This document shows, piece after piece, positions 19,186-27,232 of a stretch of DNA of 64,000 bases; position 1 is the stretch's first letter, and each line of letters begins with the position of its first letter. The DNA is from Pseudactinotalea suaedae (lineage in GTDB: Bacteria > Actinomycetota > Actinomycetes > Actinomycetales > Beutenbergiaceae). Made by a program: the position numbers and the translations under genes. The notes beneath the pieces were generated by a model. It saw only the letters and a program-made list of their open reading frames with translations, ran no database searches and was not told the origin of the DNA. Location of the stretch: the NCBI RefSeq assembly GCF_009733815.1, contig NZ_WNXY01000012.1:62001-126000 (forward strand), in the 5' to 3' direction.

Positions 19186-20640
19186 CTACGGGCCCGCGAC
19201 GCCTGTCCGCACGGCCTCGTGGTCGGCGAGCACCGCCGCCACCGGTTGGTGGAGGTCGGCGACGACGACGGCGGTCACGGCCTCCGCGACCTCGCGCCGG
19301 TACCGGTCGGCGCGTTCGGCGGCGGTCCGGCGACGCAGGGACCGTGCGGTCAGCACGAGGGCGGCGCCGATGATCGCGAGCAGCACACCACCGGAGGCGA
19401 CGCCGATCCCGAGGGGCGTGCTCTGCGTCAGCAAGATCGCGCCCGCGACGGCCAGCACCGCGCCGAGCACGAGAGCCACGACGCCCAGCAGTCGCCGGCG
19501 CGCGGCGACCTGGTCGCGCGCCGGTGGCTGCGCCACACCCTCCAGCGCAGCCCAGGCGTGCTCGAAGAAGTCGCCGGCGGAGGCCACCGCCCCGACGACG
19601 GCGGTGCGCCAGCGCCCCGGCAGCCCGGTCGTGACGCCGGCGAGCCAGGACTCGCGGATCGCGTCGATGCGGGAGCGGGCCGGGCGCTGCACGCCGCTGA
19701 GCGCGACCGGCGTCGGGCTCTCGACCGCCGACCGGAGCGCGGCGGCCACGGCCGGGACGCCTGCGGCCTCCGCGAGCGCTCCCGCCGTGACGTCGGGCGC
19801 GGGGAGCTCGGGCTCGCGCTCGCCCAGCCCGTCGGCGATGCGGCGCGAGACGGCGGCGATCTCGTCGCGTGCGGTCCGTGCGGCGATCGACTCGGAGCGC
19901 AGCACCCGGCTGAGGTGCTGGCGGACGTCCGGGACGCCCTCACCGGTGCGTGCCGAGGCGAGGATCACGGGGACGTCGGCGATGCCGTCCTCCGCGAGGA
20001 GCCTGCCGACGTCGCCACGCACCGCCTCCTTGCCGGCTGCGGTCAGGGTGTCGACCTGGTTGACGACGACGACCATCGCCTCGTGCCGGTTCTGCAGCTC
20101 CCGCAGGTAGCCCTCGTGCAGGGCGTTGTCGGCGTACTTCTGCGGGTCGACCACCCAGATCAGCAGGTCGATGAGCGGCAGCAGCCGGTTCACCAGCTCG
20201 GCGTGACCGGTCGCCACGGAGTCGTGGTCGGGAAGGTCGAGCAGCACCAGCCCGTGCAGGTCGGCCTCGTCCGTGCCGGTCAGCGCCGACTCCCGCAGGA
20301 TCCGGCGCTCCTTGGCGACCTGGAGGAAGTCGAGCAGCTTGTCGGCCGCGGGTCCCCACACGCACGCGGCGGCCTGGGAGGTCGTGGGCCGGATGACGCC
20401 GACGTCGGCGAACGCCAGCCTGGTCAGCGAGTTGAACATCGACGACTTGCCGGACCCGGTGCCGCCGACGAGCGCCACCACCGAGTGGTCGACGCCGAGC
20501 TCGAGCCGCTCCAGCACCCGGTCGAGGTCGGTCCGTGCCCGGTCCAGCAGCGCCGGCTCGAAGCGGTCGCCTCCGCGATCCAGCGCACCCCTGATCTGCT
20601 CGACCCTGGCCCGCAGCTCGGGGCCCACCTCCTGCGTCAC
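19186..20640 (-). CDS. Membrane-associated dynamin-like/YfjP-type GTPase, second of pair
   Basis: The 484-residue GTPase has a P-loop GGTGSGKSS at about residues 58-66, switch motif DLPD, G4 motif NQVD and ASARTGEG as G5. Near the C-terminus two hydrophobic segments (VVALVLGAVLAVAGAIL and IGVASGGVLLAIIGAALVL) make a membrane hairpin followed by a helical tail. This architecture resembles the Streptomyces DynA/DynB pair that supports the division septum, and also the YfjP-like GTPases; the assignment is inferred. The ATG overlaps the stop of the upstream GTPase by 4 bases. Confidence 0.85.
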   Translation of the reverse strand: MTQEVGPELRARVEQIRGALDRGGDRFEPALLDRARTDLDRVLERLELGVDHSVVALVGGTGSGKSSMFNSLTRLAFADVGVIRPTTSQAAACVWGPAADKLLDFLQVAKERRILRESALTGTDEADLHGLVLLDLPDHDSVATGHAELVNRLLPLIDLLIWVVDPQKYADNALHEGYLRELQNRHEAMVVVVNQVDTLTAAGKEAVRGDVGRLLAEDGIADVPVILASARTGEGVPDVRQHLSRVLRSESIAARTARDEIAAVSRRIADGLGEREPELPAPDVTAGALAEAAGVPAVAAALRSAVESPTPVALSGVQRPARSRIDAIRESWLAGVTTGLPGRWRTAVVGAVASAGDFFEHAWAALEGVAQPPARDQVAARRRLLGVVALVLGAVLAVAGAILLTQSTPLGIGVASGGVLLAIIGAALVLTARSLRRRTAAERADRYRREVAEAVTAVVVADLHQPVAAVLADHEAVRTGVAGP

Positions 20641-22259
20641 GCGTACTCCCGCAGCTCGCTCGCCCGCAGCCGCAGCCTGGTGGCAGCGTCCGCGGGATCG
20701 ATGTCCATCCGGTCCAGGGCGGCGGTGAACTCGTCAGCCTCGGCGACCACGGCGGCCGCGGCCCAGTCGGCCAGGTCGCCGCGCAGCGCGGTGACGGTCG
20801 CGGCGCCGGTGTCACCGGAGAGCCGCTGGACCGCGCGCACCGCGCCGTCGACCCCCACGGCTGCGACCTCGACGAGGTGCCCGAGCTCGATGCCCGACAG
20901 CGGTTCGGAGGCGGTGAGGTCGACGGTGCGCTCACCGGCGACGGAGTCCCACTCGCGGAACAGCACGTCGAGCCGGTCGACGCGCGCGGACGCGCTCCGC
21001 TCGGCGGGCACCGCGGCCGCGAGCTGACGACCGGCGGCCGTCTCGGCGAGACCGGCGCGGATCGCACGCTCGGCGGAGGCGCAGGCGTCGGTGAGCACGG
21101 TGCGCAGCTCGCCGAGGCTGACCTCGCGCAGACGCTGCAGCGCGTCGGCCCGACCCGTCGAGGACCTGCGGTAGCGGCGTCGCTGGATCCAGCCCCGGGG
21201 TGGTGCCACCAGCGACGACAGCGCGCCGCCGGAGCTCGCGCCCGCCAGCCAGGCGGTGGTGGGGGCACCGGTCGCCGCCGAGCCGGTCTGCACATCCGCC
21301 CGAGCCTGGGCAGCTGCGGCGCGCGTGGCTGCCTGGACGGCGCCCTGCAGCGAGAGCGTGGTGCGGCGCTGGGAGTCGAGGTTCGCGGCCAGCAGCTGCA
21401 CGTCCTCACGCAACGCGGGCCAGGCACCTCGCACGGTGCGGGCGATCACGCTGCGGGACTGGGCACCCGCGCCGAGCACGCCGAGGAAGGCCGCCAGCGG
21501 TTGCACCTTGTCCGCGGGCAGCGGCCCGTCGATCGGTCCGACGTCGGGGATCACGAAGAACGGCACCGACGTCAGTCCCTGCTCCTGCAGGCGTGCGAAC
21601 AGGTCGTTGCGCACCTCGTTGAGTCCGGCCCGGTCCACCCGGTTGAGCACGACGGCGATCGAGATGCCTCGCTCGACGGCGTCCCGCAGGCGCTGCCAGG
21701 GCAGGGCGTCGCCGTACCGGGAGCCGGTGGTGACGAACACCCACATGTCCGCCATCTCCACGAGCTGGTCGGCCAGCTCGCGGTTGGCGGCGTGGACCGA
21801 GTCGAGGTCGGGCGCGTCGATGAGCGCGAGGCCGCGCTTGGTGCCCTCGTGGGTGACGCGGGTGGCGATGTCGAGGACCGGGTGGCCGTCGAGGAGCTCG
21901 GCGTCCTTGGGGTGGACCACCAGGACCGGCTCGCGGGTGGTGGGTCGCAGCACGCCGGCAGGCGAGACGTTCGCGCTGACGATCGAGTTCACGATGGTCG
22001 ACTTGCCCGCACCCGTGGAACCACCCAGCACCACGATCGCCGGTGCGGAGACCTCCCGCAGCCGCGGCAGCAGGTGGTTGCTCACCTGCAGCGCCACGCG
22101 GTGGCGGCGAGCGCGCGCCTCTTCGGCGTCCGGCGTGTCCAGCTCCAGCCGGGCCTCGTCGAGGCTGCGCAGCAGGTCTTCGACGACCTCGACCATCGGG
22201 GTGGCGGGCGGCGTCGCTGGCGCGCTCGCGGGCGCGTCGTCGTCCGGTCGCGGGGTCAC
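20637..22259 (-). CDS. Dynamin-like GTPase, first of pair
   Basis: This 540-residue protein has a P-loop GGSTGAGKST, the switch motif DAPD and the G4 motif NRVD, placing it with large dynamin-like GTPases. The C-terminal half is Ala/Arg-rich and helical, with one moderate hydrophobic stretch (AWLAGASSGGALSSLVAPP) but no clear transmembrane hairpin. The chosen GTG at 22259 gives VTPRPDDD; a longer reading would begin at 22316. Being directly coupled to a second GTPase suggests the two proteins act as a hetero-oligomer, as the Streptomyces pair does. Confidence 0.83.
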   Translation of the reverse strand: MTPRPDDDAPASAPATPPATPMVEVVEDLLRSLDEARLELDTPDAEEARARRHRVALQVSNHLLPRLREVSAPAIVVLGGSTGAGKSTIVNSIVSANVSPAGVLRPTTREPVLVVHPKDAELLDGHPVLDIATRVTHEGTKRGLALIDAPDLDSVHAANRELADQLVEMADMWVFVTTGSRYGDALPWQRLRDAVERGISIAVVLNRVDRAGLNEVRNDLFARLQEQGLTSVPFFVIPDVGPIDGPLPADKVQPLAAFLGVLGAGAQSRSVIARTVRGAWPALREDVQLLAANLDSQRRTTLSLQGAVQAATRAAAAQARADVQTGSAATGAPTTAWLAGASSGGALSSLVAPPRGWIQRRRYRRSSTGRADALQRLREVSLGELRTVLTDACASAERAIRAGLAETAAGRQLAAAVPAERSASARVDRLDVLFREWDSVAGERTVDLTASEPLSGIELGHLVEVAAVGVDGAVRAVQRLSGDTGAATVTALRGDLADWAAAAVVAEADEFTAALDRMDIDPADAATRLRLRASELREYA

Positions 22260-22366
22260 GCCCCTAGCCTGCCGGTTTCTGGCTCCTGAGACCAATGCGC
22301 GCGCCGTCGCGGTCACCTTCTCCCCGTACGCTTGCCCGGTGCGATCCCGCGCGGGTCGCTGCCGAT

Positions 22367-22439
22367 GCCCTCGTAGCTCAACGGATAGAGCAACAGCCTT
22401 CTAAGCTGTCGGTTGCAGGTTCGAGTCCTGCCGGGGGCG
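22367..22439 (+). tRNA. tRNA-Arg (anticodon TCT)
   Basis: A full cloverleaf can be folded: acceptor GCCCTCG pairs with CGGGGGC, D-arm TAGCTCAACGGATAGAGC, anticodon loop CTTCTAA, and T-arm GCAGGTTCGAGTCCTGC. The CCA is not encoded. A -10-like TACGCT lies at about 22326-22331. The remaining bases of 22440-22591 show no further gene. Confidence 0.97.
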
Positions 22440-22591
22440 CGAGGAGCTCGCGACGAGCGCCCCGGCGGGACGACGGGAGCCGGAGCGCGGCCGCGACGAA
22501 GGAGCGGCCGCCGACGGCGGCCCTGCCGGGGGCGGACCCGCTGCAAGCCCCTGCCCCGCGGCCCGCCGGCACGCACGGACACCTCTGCCCC

Positions 22592-23407
22592 TCACTCCCC
22601 CGCAACCGCCTCACCCAGCGCTGCCATCCGGTCGCGCGCACGCTCGTGGCCCCCGACGTGCACGGCGACGCTCGCGGCACCGGCCTGGCGATACCTGCGT
22701 ACCTCGTCGGCTACCTGCTCGACCGGTGCCTCGTCGTCCCATCCGATCCGGAGGGTGGCGGCGACCGCACGCCCCTCGGCCAGGTCGGCGAGCATGCGAG
22801 CCCGGTCGGCGAAGTGGTCGGGACTGCTCGGTATCCCCTGCCAGATGTCCGCGTAGCGGGCGGCACGCCGGAGCGCGGCGTCGCTGTTGCCGCCGACCAT
22901 GACCGGGACCGGCGTGTCCGTCCGCGGGGCGAACACGCCCTGGTCGTAGGAGAACCGGCGGCCGCGGTAGGGGGCCTTTCCCCCGGTGAGCAGGTGCGTC
23001 ATCACCGCGAGCGCGTCATCGGTGACTGCTCCCCTGCTCCCGTGGTCGGCGCCGAGGGCCTCGAACTCCGGTTCGCTCCAACCCACTCCGACCCCCAGGA
23101 TCATGCGCCCCGCCGACAGCTGCTGCAGGGTGGCGACCTGCTTCGCGAGCACGAACGGGTTGCGCAGCGGTGCGACGAGCACCGACGTGCCGAACCGCAG
23201 GCGTTCGGTCACCGCCGTCAGGTGGCCGATCGTCACCAGCGGTTCGTAGACGCCGCCGAAGGTCGCTCCGAACTCGCCGGGCGGCAGCACGTGGTCGGGC
23301 AACCACGCCGTGGTGTAGCCGAGCTCCTCGGCGGCCCGCGCCAGCTCGACCAAGCTGGTCACGGGCATCGACGGCGACTCGTCGGGCAGCACGACCTCGA
23401 GATCCAT
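22592..23407 (-). CDS. LLM-class F420-dependent oxidoreductase
   Basis: The 271-residue protein reads as a luciferase-like monooxygenase-fold enzyme of the F420 group: DLEVVLPDESPS at the start, ELGYTTAWLPDHVLPP, then RLRFGTSVLVAPLRNPFVLAKQVATLQQLSAGRMILGVGVGW. It would transfer hydride between F420 and an unknown substrate. I chose the ATG at 23407 because it places the first barrel strand at the N-terminus; an ATG at 23440 adds 11 residues and has a GAGGGA just upstream. It is divergent from the HAD-IIA gene. Confidence 0.87.
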   Translation of the reverse strand: MDLEVVLPDESPSMPVTSLVELARAAEELGYTTAWLPDHVLPPGEFGATFGGVYEPLVTIGHLTAVTERLRFGTSVLVAPLRNPFVLAKQVATLQQLSAGRMILGVGVGWSEPEFEALGADHGSRGAVTDDALAVMTHLLTGGKAPYRGRRFSYDQGVFAPRTDTPVPVMVGGNSDAALRRAARYADIWQGIPSSPDHFADRARMLADLAEGRAVAATLRIGWDDEAPVEQVADEVRRYRQAGAASVAVHVGGHERARDRMAALGEAVAGE

Positions 23408-23498
23408 ACCGAGGCCGAACCACGCGACCCCGGAGCGCATTCCCTCGATGCGCCAGGACCGCTCACCGCCGTCCGACCGGACCTGAGACGATGTGCCC

Positions 23499-24299
23499 GT
23501 GACCACCACGCGCCCTGTCGAGACCTGGCTGACGGACATGGATGGCGTCCTCGTGCACGAGGAGGACCCGATCCCGGGTGCCGCCGAGTTCATCACGGCG
23601 CTGCTCGAGCGGCAGGCGAAGTTCCTGGTGCTGACGAACAACTCGATCTACACCGCGCGTGACCTCTCGGTGCGGCTGCGCCGCGGCGGCATCCCCGTCC
23701 CTGAGGACGCGATCTGGACCTCGGCGATGGCGACCGCCAAGTTCCTCGACGACCAGCGGCCCGGTGGCAGCGCGTTCGTGCTCGGTGAGGCGGGGCTGGC
23801 CACCGCGCTGCACGACGTCGGGTACGTGATGACCGAGCGTGAACCCGACTACGTGGTGCTCGGCGAGACCCGCACCTACTCCTTCGAGGCGATCACCAAG
23901 GCGATCCGCCTCATCGAGCGCGGCGCCCGGTTCATCGCGACGAACCCGGACGCCACCGGACCGAGCCTGGCCGGCACGTTGCCGGCCACCGGCAGCGTCG
24001 CGGCGCTCATCAGCACCGCGACGGGGCGCCAGCCCTACTACGTGGGAAAGCCGAACCCGCTGATGATGCGGTCGGCGCTGAACCGGTTGGAGGCGCACTC
24101 CGAGACCACGGTGATGATCGGGGACCGCATGGACACCGACGTCATCAGCGGGCTCGAGGCGGGGCTGCGCACGGTCCTGGTCAAGACAGGCTCCACCCAG
24201 CCGCACCAGATCGAGACGTTCCCCTACCGCCCCACCCGCGTGGTCGACTCGATCGCCGATCTCGTCCCGCTCGCCGCGGACCCCGCAGCGACCGCCTGA
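23499..24299 (+). CDS. HAD-IIA family sugar phosphatase (NagD-like)
   Basis: The 266-residue hydrolase has the four HAD motifs in order: TDMDGVL with nucleophile and acid/base Asp, LTNNS, GKPNPLM with the catalytic Lys, and GDRMDTDV. The cap inserted between motifs 2 and 3 marks subfamily IIA (NagD, p-nitrophenylphosphatase). It probably removes phosphate from a small metabolite. GTG codons at 23493 and 23499 are both possible; GACGAT six bases before the second suggests a leaderless start there. Confidence 0.92.
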   Translation: MTTTRPVETWLTDMDGVLVHEEDPIPGAAEFITALLERQAKFLVLTNNSIYTARDLSVRLRRGGIPVPEDAIWTSAMATAKFLDDQRPGGSAFVLGEAGLATALHDVGYVMTEREPDYVVLGETRTYSFEAITKAIRLIERGARFIATNPDATGPSLAGTLPATGSVAALISTATGRQPYYVGKPNPLMMRSALNRLEAHSETTVMIGDRMDTDVISGLEAGLRTVLVKTGSTQPHQIETFPYRPTRVVDSIADLVPLAADPAATA

Positions 24300-24341
24300 G
24301 GAGCCCCGGCGCCCCGGGCGCTGCGGCTCGTCGCGGATGAC

Positions 24342-24347
24342 TACCCT
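24342..24347 (+). promoter_or_regulatory. -10 box TACCCT, leaderless start of orn
   Basis: TACCCT lies 7 bases before the GTG at 24355 with no ribosome-binding site between them. Confidence 0.6.
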
Positions 24348-24354
24348 GGCACGC

Positions 24355-24987
24355 GTGAGTGCAACGGATGCGATCGTCTGGGTCGACTGCGAGATGACCG
24401 GGCTCGACCTGACGAAAGACGCGTTGGTGGAGATCGCCGTCGTCGTCACCGACTCCCAGCTCAAGCCCCTGGGGCCGGGGATCGACCTGGTGATCGCGCC
24501 GCCGCCGGGGGTCGTCGAGACGATGCTCCCCGTGGTCCAGGAGATGCACACCGCCTCCGGTCTCATCGACGAGCTCGCCAGCGGCATCTCGCTCCAGGAC
24601 GCCCAGCAGCAGGCGCTGGACTACGTCCGCCAGTACGTGCCGGAGCCGCGCAAGGCTCCGCTCGCGGGCAACTCGGTCGGTACCGACAAGACCTTCCTCG
24701 ACCGCGACATGCCGGACTTCATGGCGCACCTGCACTACCGGATCATCGACGTGTCCTCGATCAAGGAGCTCGCCCGCCGCTGGTACCCGCGGGCGTACTT
24801 CGCCTCGCCCAAGAAGGCCGGGGGGCACCGCGCGCTCGCCGACATCCTCGAGAGCATCGACGAGCTGCGCTACTACCGGGCGGTGCTGTTCCCCGCCGAT
24901 CCCGGTCCGGACACCGCGAGCGCGCGGCGCGTCGCAGCCGACGTGCTGGCCTCCCCGACGGTGCTGGCCCCGCCCGCTCCGGCGTGA
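24355..24987 (+). CDS. orn: Oligoribonuclease
   Basis: The 210-residue DEDDh exonuclease degrades 2-5 nucleotide RNA fragments and pGpG to mononucleotides. The motifs are clear: WVDCEMTGLD at the start, LAGNSVGTDKTFLDRDMPDF in the middle and KAGGHRALADILESI with the catalytic His and Asp near the end. GTG at 24355 is preferred over the ATG at 24337 because the first conserved strand follows directly and a TACCCT box precedes it. A tRNA-His gene lies downstream. Confidence 0.96.
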   Translation: MSATDAIVWVDCEMTGLDLTKDALVEIAVVVTDSQLKPLGPGIDLVIAPPPGVVETMLPVVQEMHTASGLIDELASGISLQDAQQQALDYVRQYVPEPRKAPLAGNSVGTDKTFLDRDMPDFMAHLHYRIIDVSSIKELARRWYPRAYFASPKKAGGHRALADILESIDELRYYRAVLFPADPGPDTASARRVAADVLASPTVLAPPAPA

Positions 24988-25022
24988 CGTCGGCCACGTA
25001 CCGAGGGGGCTGAACGGGTGGT

Positions 25023-25028
25023 TACACT
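25023..25028 (+). promoter_or_regulatory. Probable -10 box TACACT for tRNA-His
   Basis: TACACT in an otherwise GC-rich stretch lies 45 bases before the tRNA-His gene; no convincing -35 is seen. Confidence 0.4.
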
Positions 25029-25072
25029 AGGTGCTCGCTGCTGACCCACGGTAACGTGGGGACGCAGGCGTG

Positions 25073-25148
25073 GTGGGTATAGCTCAGCTGGTAGAGCGCC
25101 GCCTTGTGGTGGCGGATGTCGCGGGTTCGAGTCCCGTTACTCACCCCA
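25073..25148 (+). tRNA. tRNA-His (anticodon GTG)
   Basis: The acceptor GTGGGTA pairs with TACTCAC, the anticodon loop is CTTGTGG, and CCA is encoded at 25146-25148. The base before position 1 is G (25072), which would give the extra G-1 that histidyl-tRNA synthetase needs, opposite discriminator C. Confidence 0.97.
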
Positions 25149-25151
25149 GGA

Positions 25152-25207
25152 CGAACGAGGCTCGGACGTCGGACAGGTTGCCCTGGCCGGCCTCCGAGCC
25201 TCGTTCG
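25152..25207. terminator. 15-bp hairpin between tRNA-His and ATP-grasp gene
   Basis: CGAACGAGGCTCGGA (25152-25166) is perfectly complementary to 25193-25207, with a 26-base loop. It sits between convergent genes and probably terminates both. Confidence 0.65.
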
Positions 25208-25227
25208 CGTCGTGCCCGCCGGCGGGA

Positions 25228-26178
25228 TCAGGCCATCTCGATGTTGTGGGTGTCGGGCCCCATCCGGACCTCGGCGAGGATCGCGTCGGCGAACCGCTCC
25301 AGCGAACCGGTCGCCAGCGAGTAGAACAGCGACGGCTCCACGAGCTCGAGCTCCATCAGCACGGGTGTTCCGGACCTCGGCGTGACCAGGTCGACGCGCG
25401 CGCACAGCAGCGGGCGGCTCGAGGGGTTCCGGCCGGGGATGCGGGCGCGCGCGAACGCGAGAATGTTCTGGGCGGCGGCGATCTCGGCCTCGGTGGCCTG
25501 GTGCGGGGACATGCTCTCGGGGCGGTAGAGCCCGTCGACGACGGCATCGTCGGCCGGTGCCAGCATCGCGTCCTTGTGCACCGCGTGCGAGAAGGTGCCG
25601 TGCAGGAAGATCAACGCCGACTCCCCCACCGAGTCGACCTCGGGGATGTAGCGCTGCACCATGACCGAGCGCCCCTCGCTCAGCAGCCGCTCGGCGTGCT
25701 CGATGGCGTAGCGGCGCGAGTCGGCGTCGGTGGCGGTGTAGCGGCCGGTGTCCTTGGAGCCGGCTGACACCGCCGGCTTGATGACGAAGTCCTCACGTGC
25801 CGGGAACCGGTTGTGGAGCGCGCGCTTGTCGAAGTTGCGCTCGGGCTCCAGCCAGGTGGTCTCGACGACGTCGAGGCCGTGCTCGGCCAGTCGCTGCAGG
25901 TAGTGCTTGTCGGAGTTCCAACGGACCACGTTCGGCGGGTTGACCAGCCGTGGCACCGAGCTCGCCCACGCCAGGAACTCGGCGTAGTTCTCGGTGTAGT
26001 CCCAGGTCGAGCGCAGCACGGCGATGTCGAAGCCGCTCCAGTCGACGTCCGGGTCGTTCCAGACCTCGGCGCTCGCCTCGGCACCACGCTGCCGCAGCGC
26101 GTCGAGCAGCGGCTGGTCCTCAGGTTCGAGGTCGGGCAGGTCGGCGCAGGTCACCAGGGCGATACGTGGCGTGGACAC
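25228..26178 (-). CDS. ATP-grasp domain protein, DcsG-like
   Basis: The 316-residue protein starts with a preATP-grasp strand (RIALVTCADLPDL), followed by VDWSGFDIAVLRSTWDYTENYAEFLAWA and RLVNPPNVVRWNSDKHYLQRLAE, then the ATP-grasp core with the Lys-bearing FVIKPAVSAGS and the metal-binding MELELVEPSL. This layout resembles the cycloserine ligase DcsG and many uncharacterised actinobacterial relatives. It should join a carboxylate to an amine using ATP. No cycloserine genes are near, so the product is unknown. GTG at 26178 is chosen from the leaderless TACGGT box. Confidence 0.85.
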   Translation of the reverse strand: MSTPRIALVTCADLPDLEPEDQPLLDALRQRGAEASAEVWNDPDVDWSGFDIAVLRSTWDYTENYAEFLAWASSVPRLVNPPNVVRWNSDKHYLQRLAEHGLDVVETTWLEPERNFDKRALHNRFPAREDFVIKPAVSAGSKDTGRYTATDADSRRYAIEHAERLLSEGRSVMVQRYIPEVDSVGESALIFLHGTFSHAVHKDAMLAPADDAVVDGLYRPESMSPHQATEAEIAAAQNILAFARARIPGRNPSSRPLLCARVDLVTPRSGTPVLMELELVEPSLFYSLATGSLERFADAILAEVRMGPDTHNIEMA

Positions 26179-26184
26179 ATCCGA

Positions 26185-26190
26185 ACCGTA
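26185..26190 (-). promoter_or_regulatory. -10 box TACGGT, leaderless start of ATP-grasp gene
   Basis: Reading leftward, TACGGT is followed by 6 bases and the GTG at 26178. A second -10 for the divergent arsR gene lies 42 bases away. Confidence 0.55.
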
Positions 26191-26231
26191 CCGGCCAGCG
26201 CGAAACCTCACCGATTGGTTAAGTGTTCTGC

Positions 26232-26237
26232 TAGCGT
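26232..26237 (+). promoter_or_regulatory. -10 box TAGCGT, leaderless start of arsR
   Basis: TAGCGT, then 7 bases, then the ATG at 26245. The local sequence TTGGTTAAGTGTTCTGC just upstream is AT-rich for this genome and may hold the ArsR operator. Confidence 0.55.
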
Positions 26238-26244
26238 CGTCGCC

Positions 26245-26586
26245 ATGCCCACCAGCACGCTCGACGCGGCCGCCGCGGCCATCGCGAGCGAGCCACGGCG
26301 GCGGATCATCGAGAGGCTCGTCGACGGCCCTGCCTCGGTGACCGAGCTCGCCGCACTGCTGGGGATCAGCGTCCCCGCGGCGCTCAAGCACATAGACCGA
26401 CTGGTCGACGGAGGTCTGGCCAGGCGGGTCAAGCACGGCCGGGTGGTCACGGTGACCCTCGTGCCCGGCAGCCTGCACGGGCTGATCGAGTGGGCCACGC
26501 GCACCCGGCTGTTCTGGACGAACCACCTCGCGGCGTACGCGGCGCACCTCGGCGCCGACGACCGACCTGACAGGAGCGAACCATGA
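26245..26586 (+). CDS. ArsR-family transcriptional regulator
   Basis: The 113-residue protein is a single winged helix-turn-helix: EPRRRIIERLVDGPASVTELAALLGISVPAALKHIDRL. No metal-binding Cys pair is present, so it belongs to the non-metal ArsR regulators often paired with SRPBCC proteins. The stop overlaps the next gene's ATG (ATGA at 26583-26586). It probably represses its own two-gene operon. Confidence 0.92.
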   Translation: MPTSTLDAAAAAIASEPRRRIIERLVDGPASVTELAALLGISVPAALKHIDRLVDGGLARRVKHGRVVTVTLVPGSLHGLIEWATRTRLFWTNHLAAYAAHLGADDRPDRSEP

Positions 26587-27020
26587 CCGAGACCACCACG
26601 ATCACGATCACGCGCCAGGTACCGGTCGACCCGGAGCGTGCGTACGCGGCCTGGCTCGACGTCGCCGAGCTCGCGCAGTGGTGGTGGCCGCAGTGGCCCG
26701 ACACGACCTACGAGCTCGACCCGCGGGAAGGGGGCGCGTACCGGATCTTCAGCGCCGCCGTCGGCGTGGGGGTCGAGGGCAGGTTCACCACGGTGGACCG
26801 ACCGCGGACGCTCGTGATGACCTGGACCTGGATCGATGACGACACCGAGGCCGACGCCACGGCCGTGGTCGACACGGTGGACGTGCGGTTCACCCCGAAC
26901 GCCGAGGGCACCGAGGTCACGGTGCGCCACACCTCGACCGAGCAGCTCGCGGGCGGCGGGTTCGAGCAGGGCTGGAACGACGTCATGGACCGCCTCCCCG
27001 GACATCTCGCCGCCCGGTAG
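26583..27020 (+). CDS. SRPBCC/AHSA1-domain protein paired with ArsR regulator
   Basis: The 145-residue protein has the START/Bet v1-type (AHSA1) pattern: ITRQVPVDPERAYAAWLDVAELAQWWWP, an EGRFTTVDRPRTLVMTWTW strand and a C-terminal GWNDVMDRL helix. Members bind small hydrophobic ligands, but the role is unknown. It is translationally coupled to the ArsR gene. Confidence 0.9.
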   Translation: MTETTTITITRQVPVDPERAYAAWLDVAELAQWWWPQWPDTTYELDPREGGAYRIFSAAVGVGVEGRFTTVDRPRTLVMTWTWIDDDTEADATAVVDTVDVRFTPNAEGTEVTVRHTSTEQLAGGGFEQGWNDVMDRLPGHLAAR

Positions 27021-27085
27021 CGCGGCCGCGTGCGAGTGTGTGCACGACCACTCCACGTGCATGCTGCAGGGCCGCCGAGGTGCGC

Positions 27086-27091
27086 TAAACT
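27086..27091 (+). promoter_or_regulatory. Probable -10 box TAAACT for tRNA-Lys
   Basis: TAAACT lies 13 bases before the mature tRNA-Lys; no clear -35 element can be picked out. Confidence 0.45.
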
Positions 27092-27104
27092 TGTCCGTCG
27101 GCGA

Positions 27105-27180
27105 GCACCTCTAGCTCAATTGGCAGAGCAAGTGACTCTTAATCACTGGGTTCTGGGTTCGAGTCCCAGGGGGTGTACCA
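27105..27180 (+). tRNA. tRNA-Lys (anticodon CTT)
   Basis: The cloverleaf has acceptor GCACCTC with GGGGTGT, D-arm TAGCTCAATTGGCAGAGC, anticodon loop CTCTTAA, T-arm CTGGGTTCGAGTCCCAG and an encoded CCA at 27178-27180. Confidence 0.96.
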
Positions 27181-27181
27181 A

Positions 27182-27215
27182 CGAAGGGCCCTGACCGCGC
27201 GGTCAGGGCCCTTCG
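27182..27215. terminator. 34-bp perfect palindrome between tRNA-Lys and anti-sigma gene
   Basis: Bases 27182-27198 and 27199-27215 are perfect reverse complements with no spacer (centre CCGCGCGG). It begins 2 bases after the tRNA and 17 bases past the end of the opposing anti-sigma gene, so it can act as a bidirectional terminator. Confidence 0.75.
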
Positions 27216-27232
27216 CCGTTCCTGCCGCCGCC

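Noticed and set aside
22313-22582. Small open frame across the tRNA-Arg gene on the minus strand
   Set aside because: It overlaps a complete tRNA cloverleaf and lacks a ribosome site and any protein pattern.
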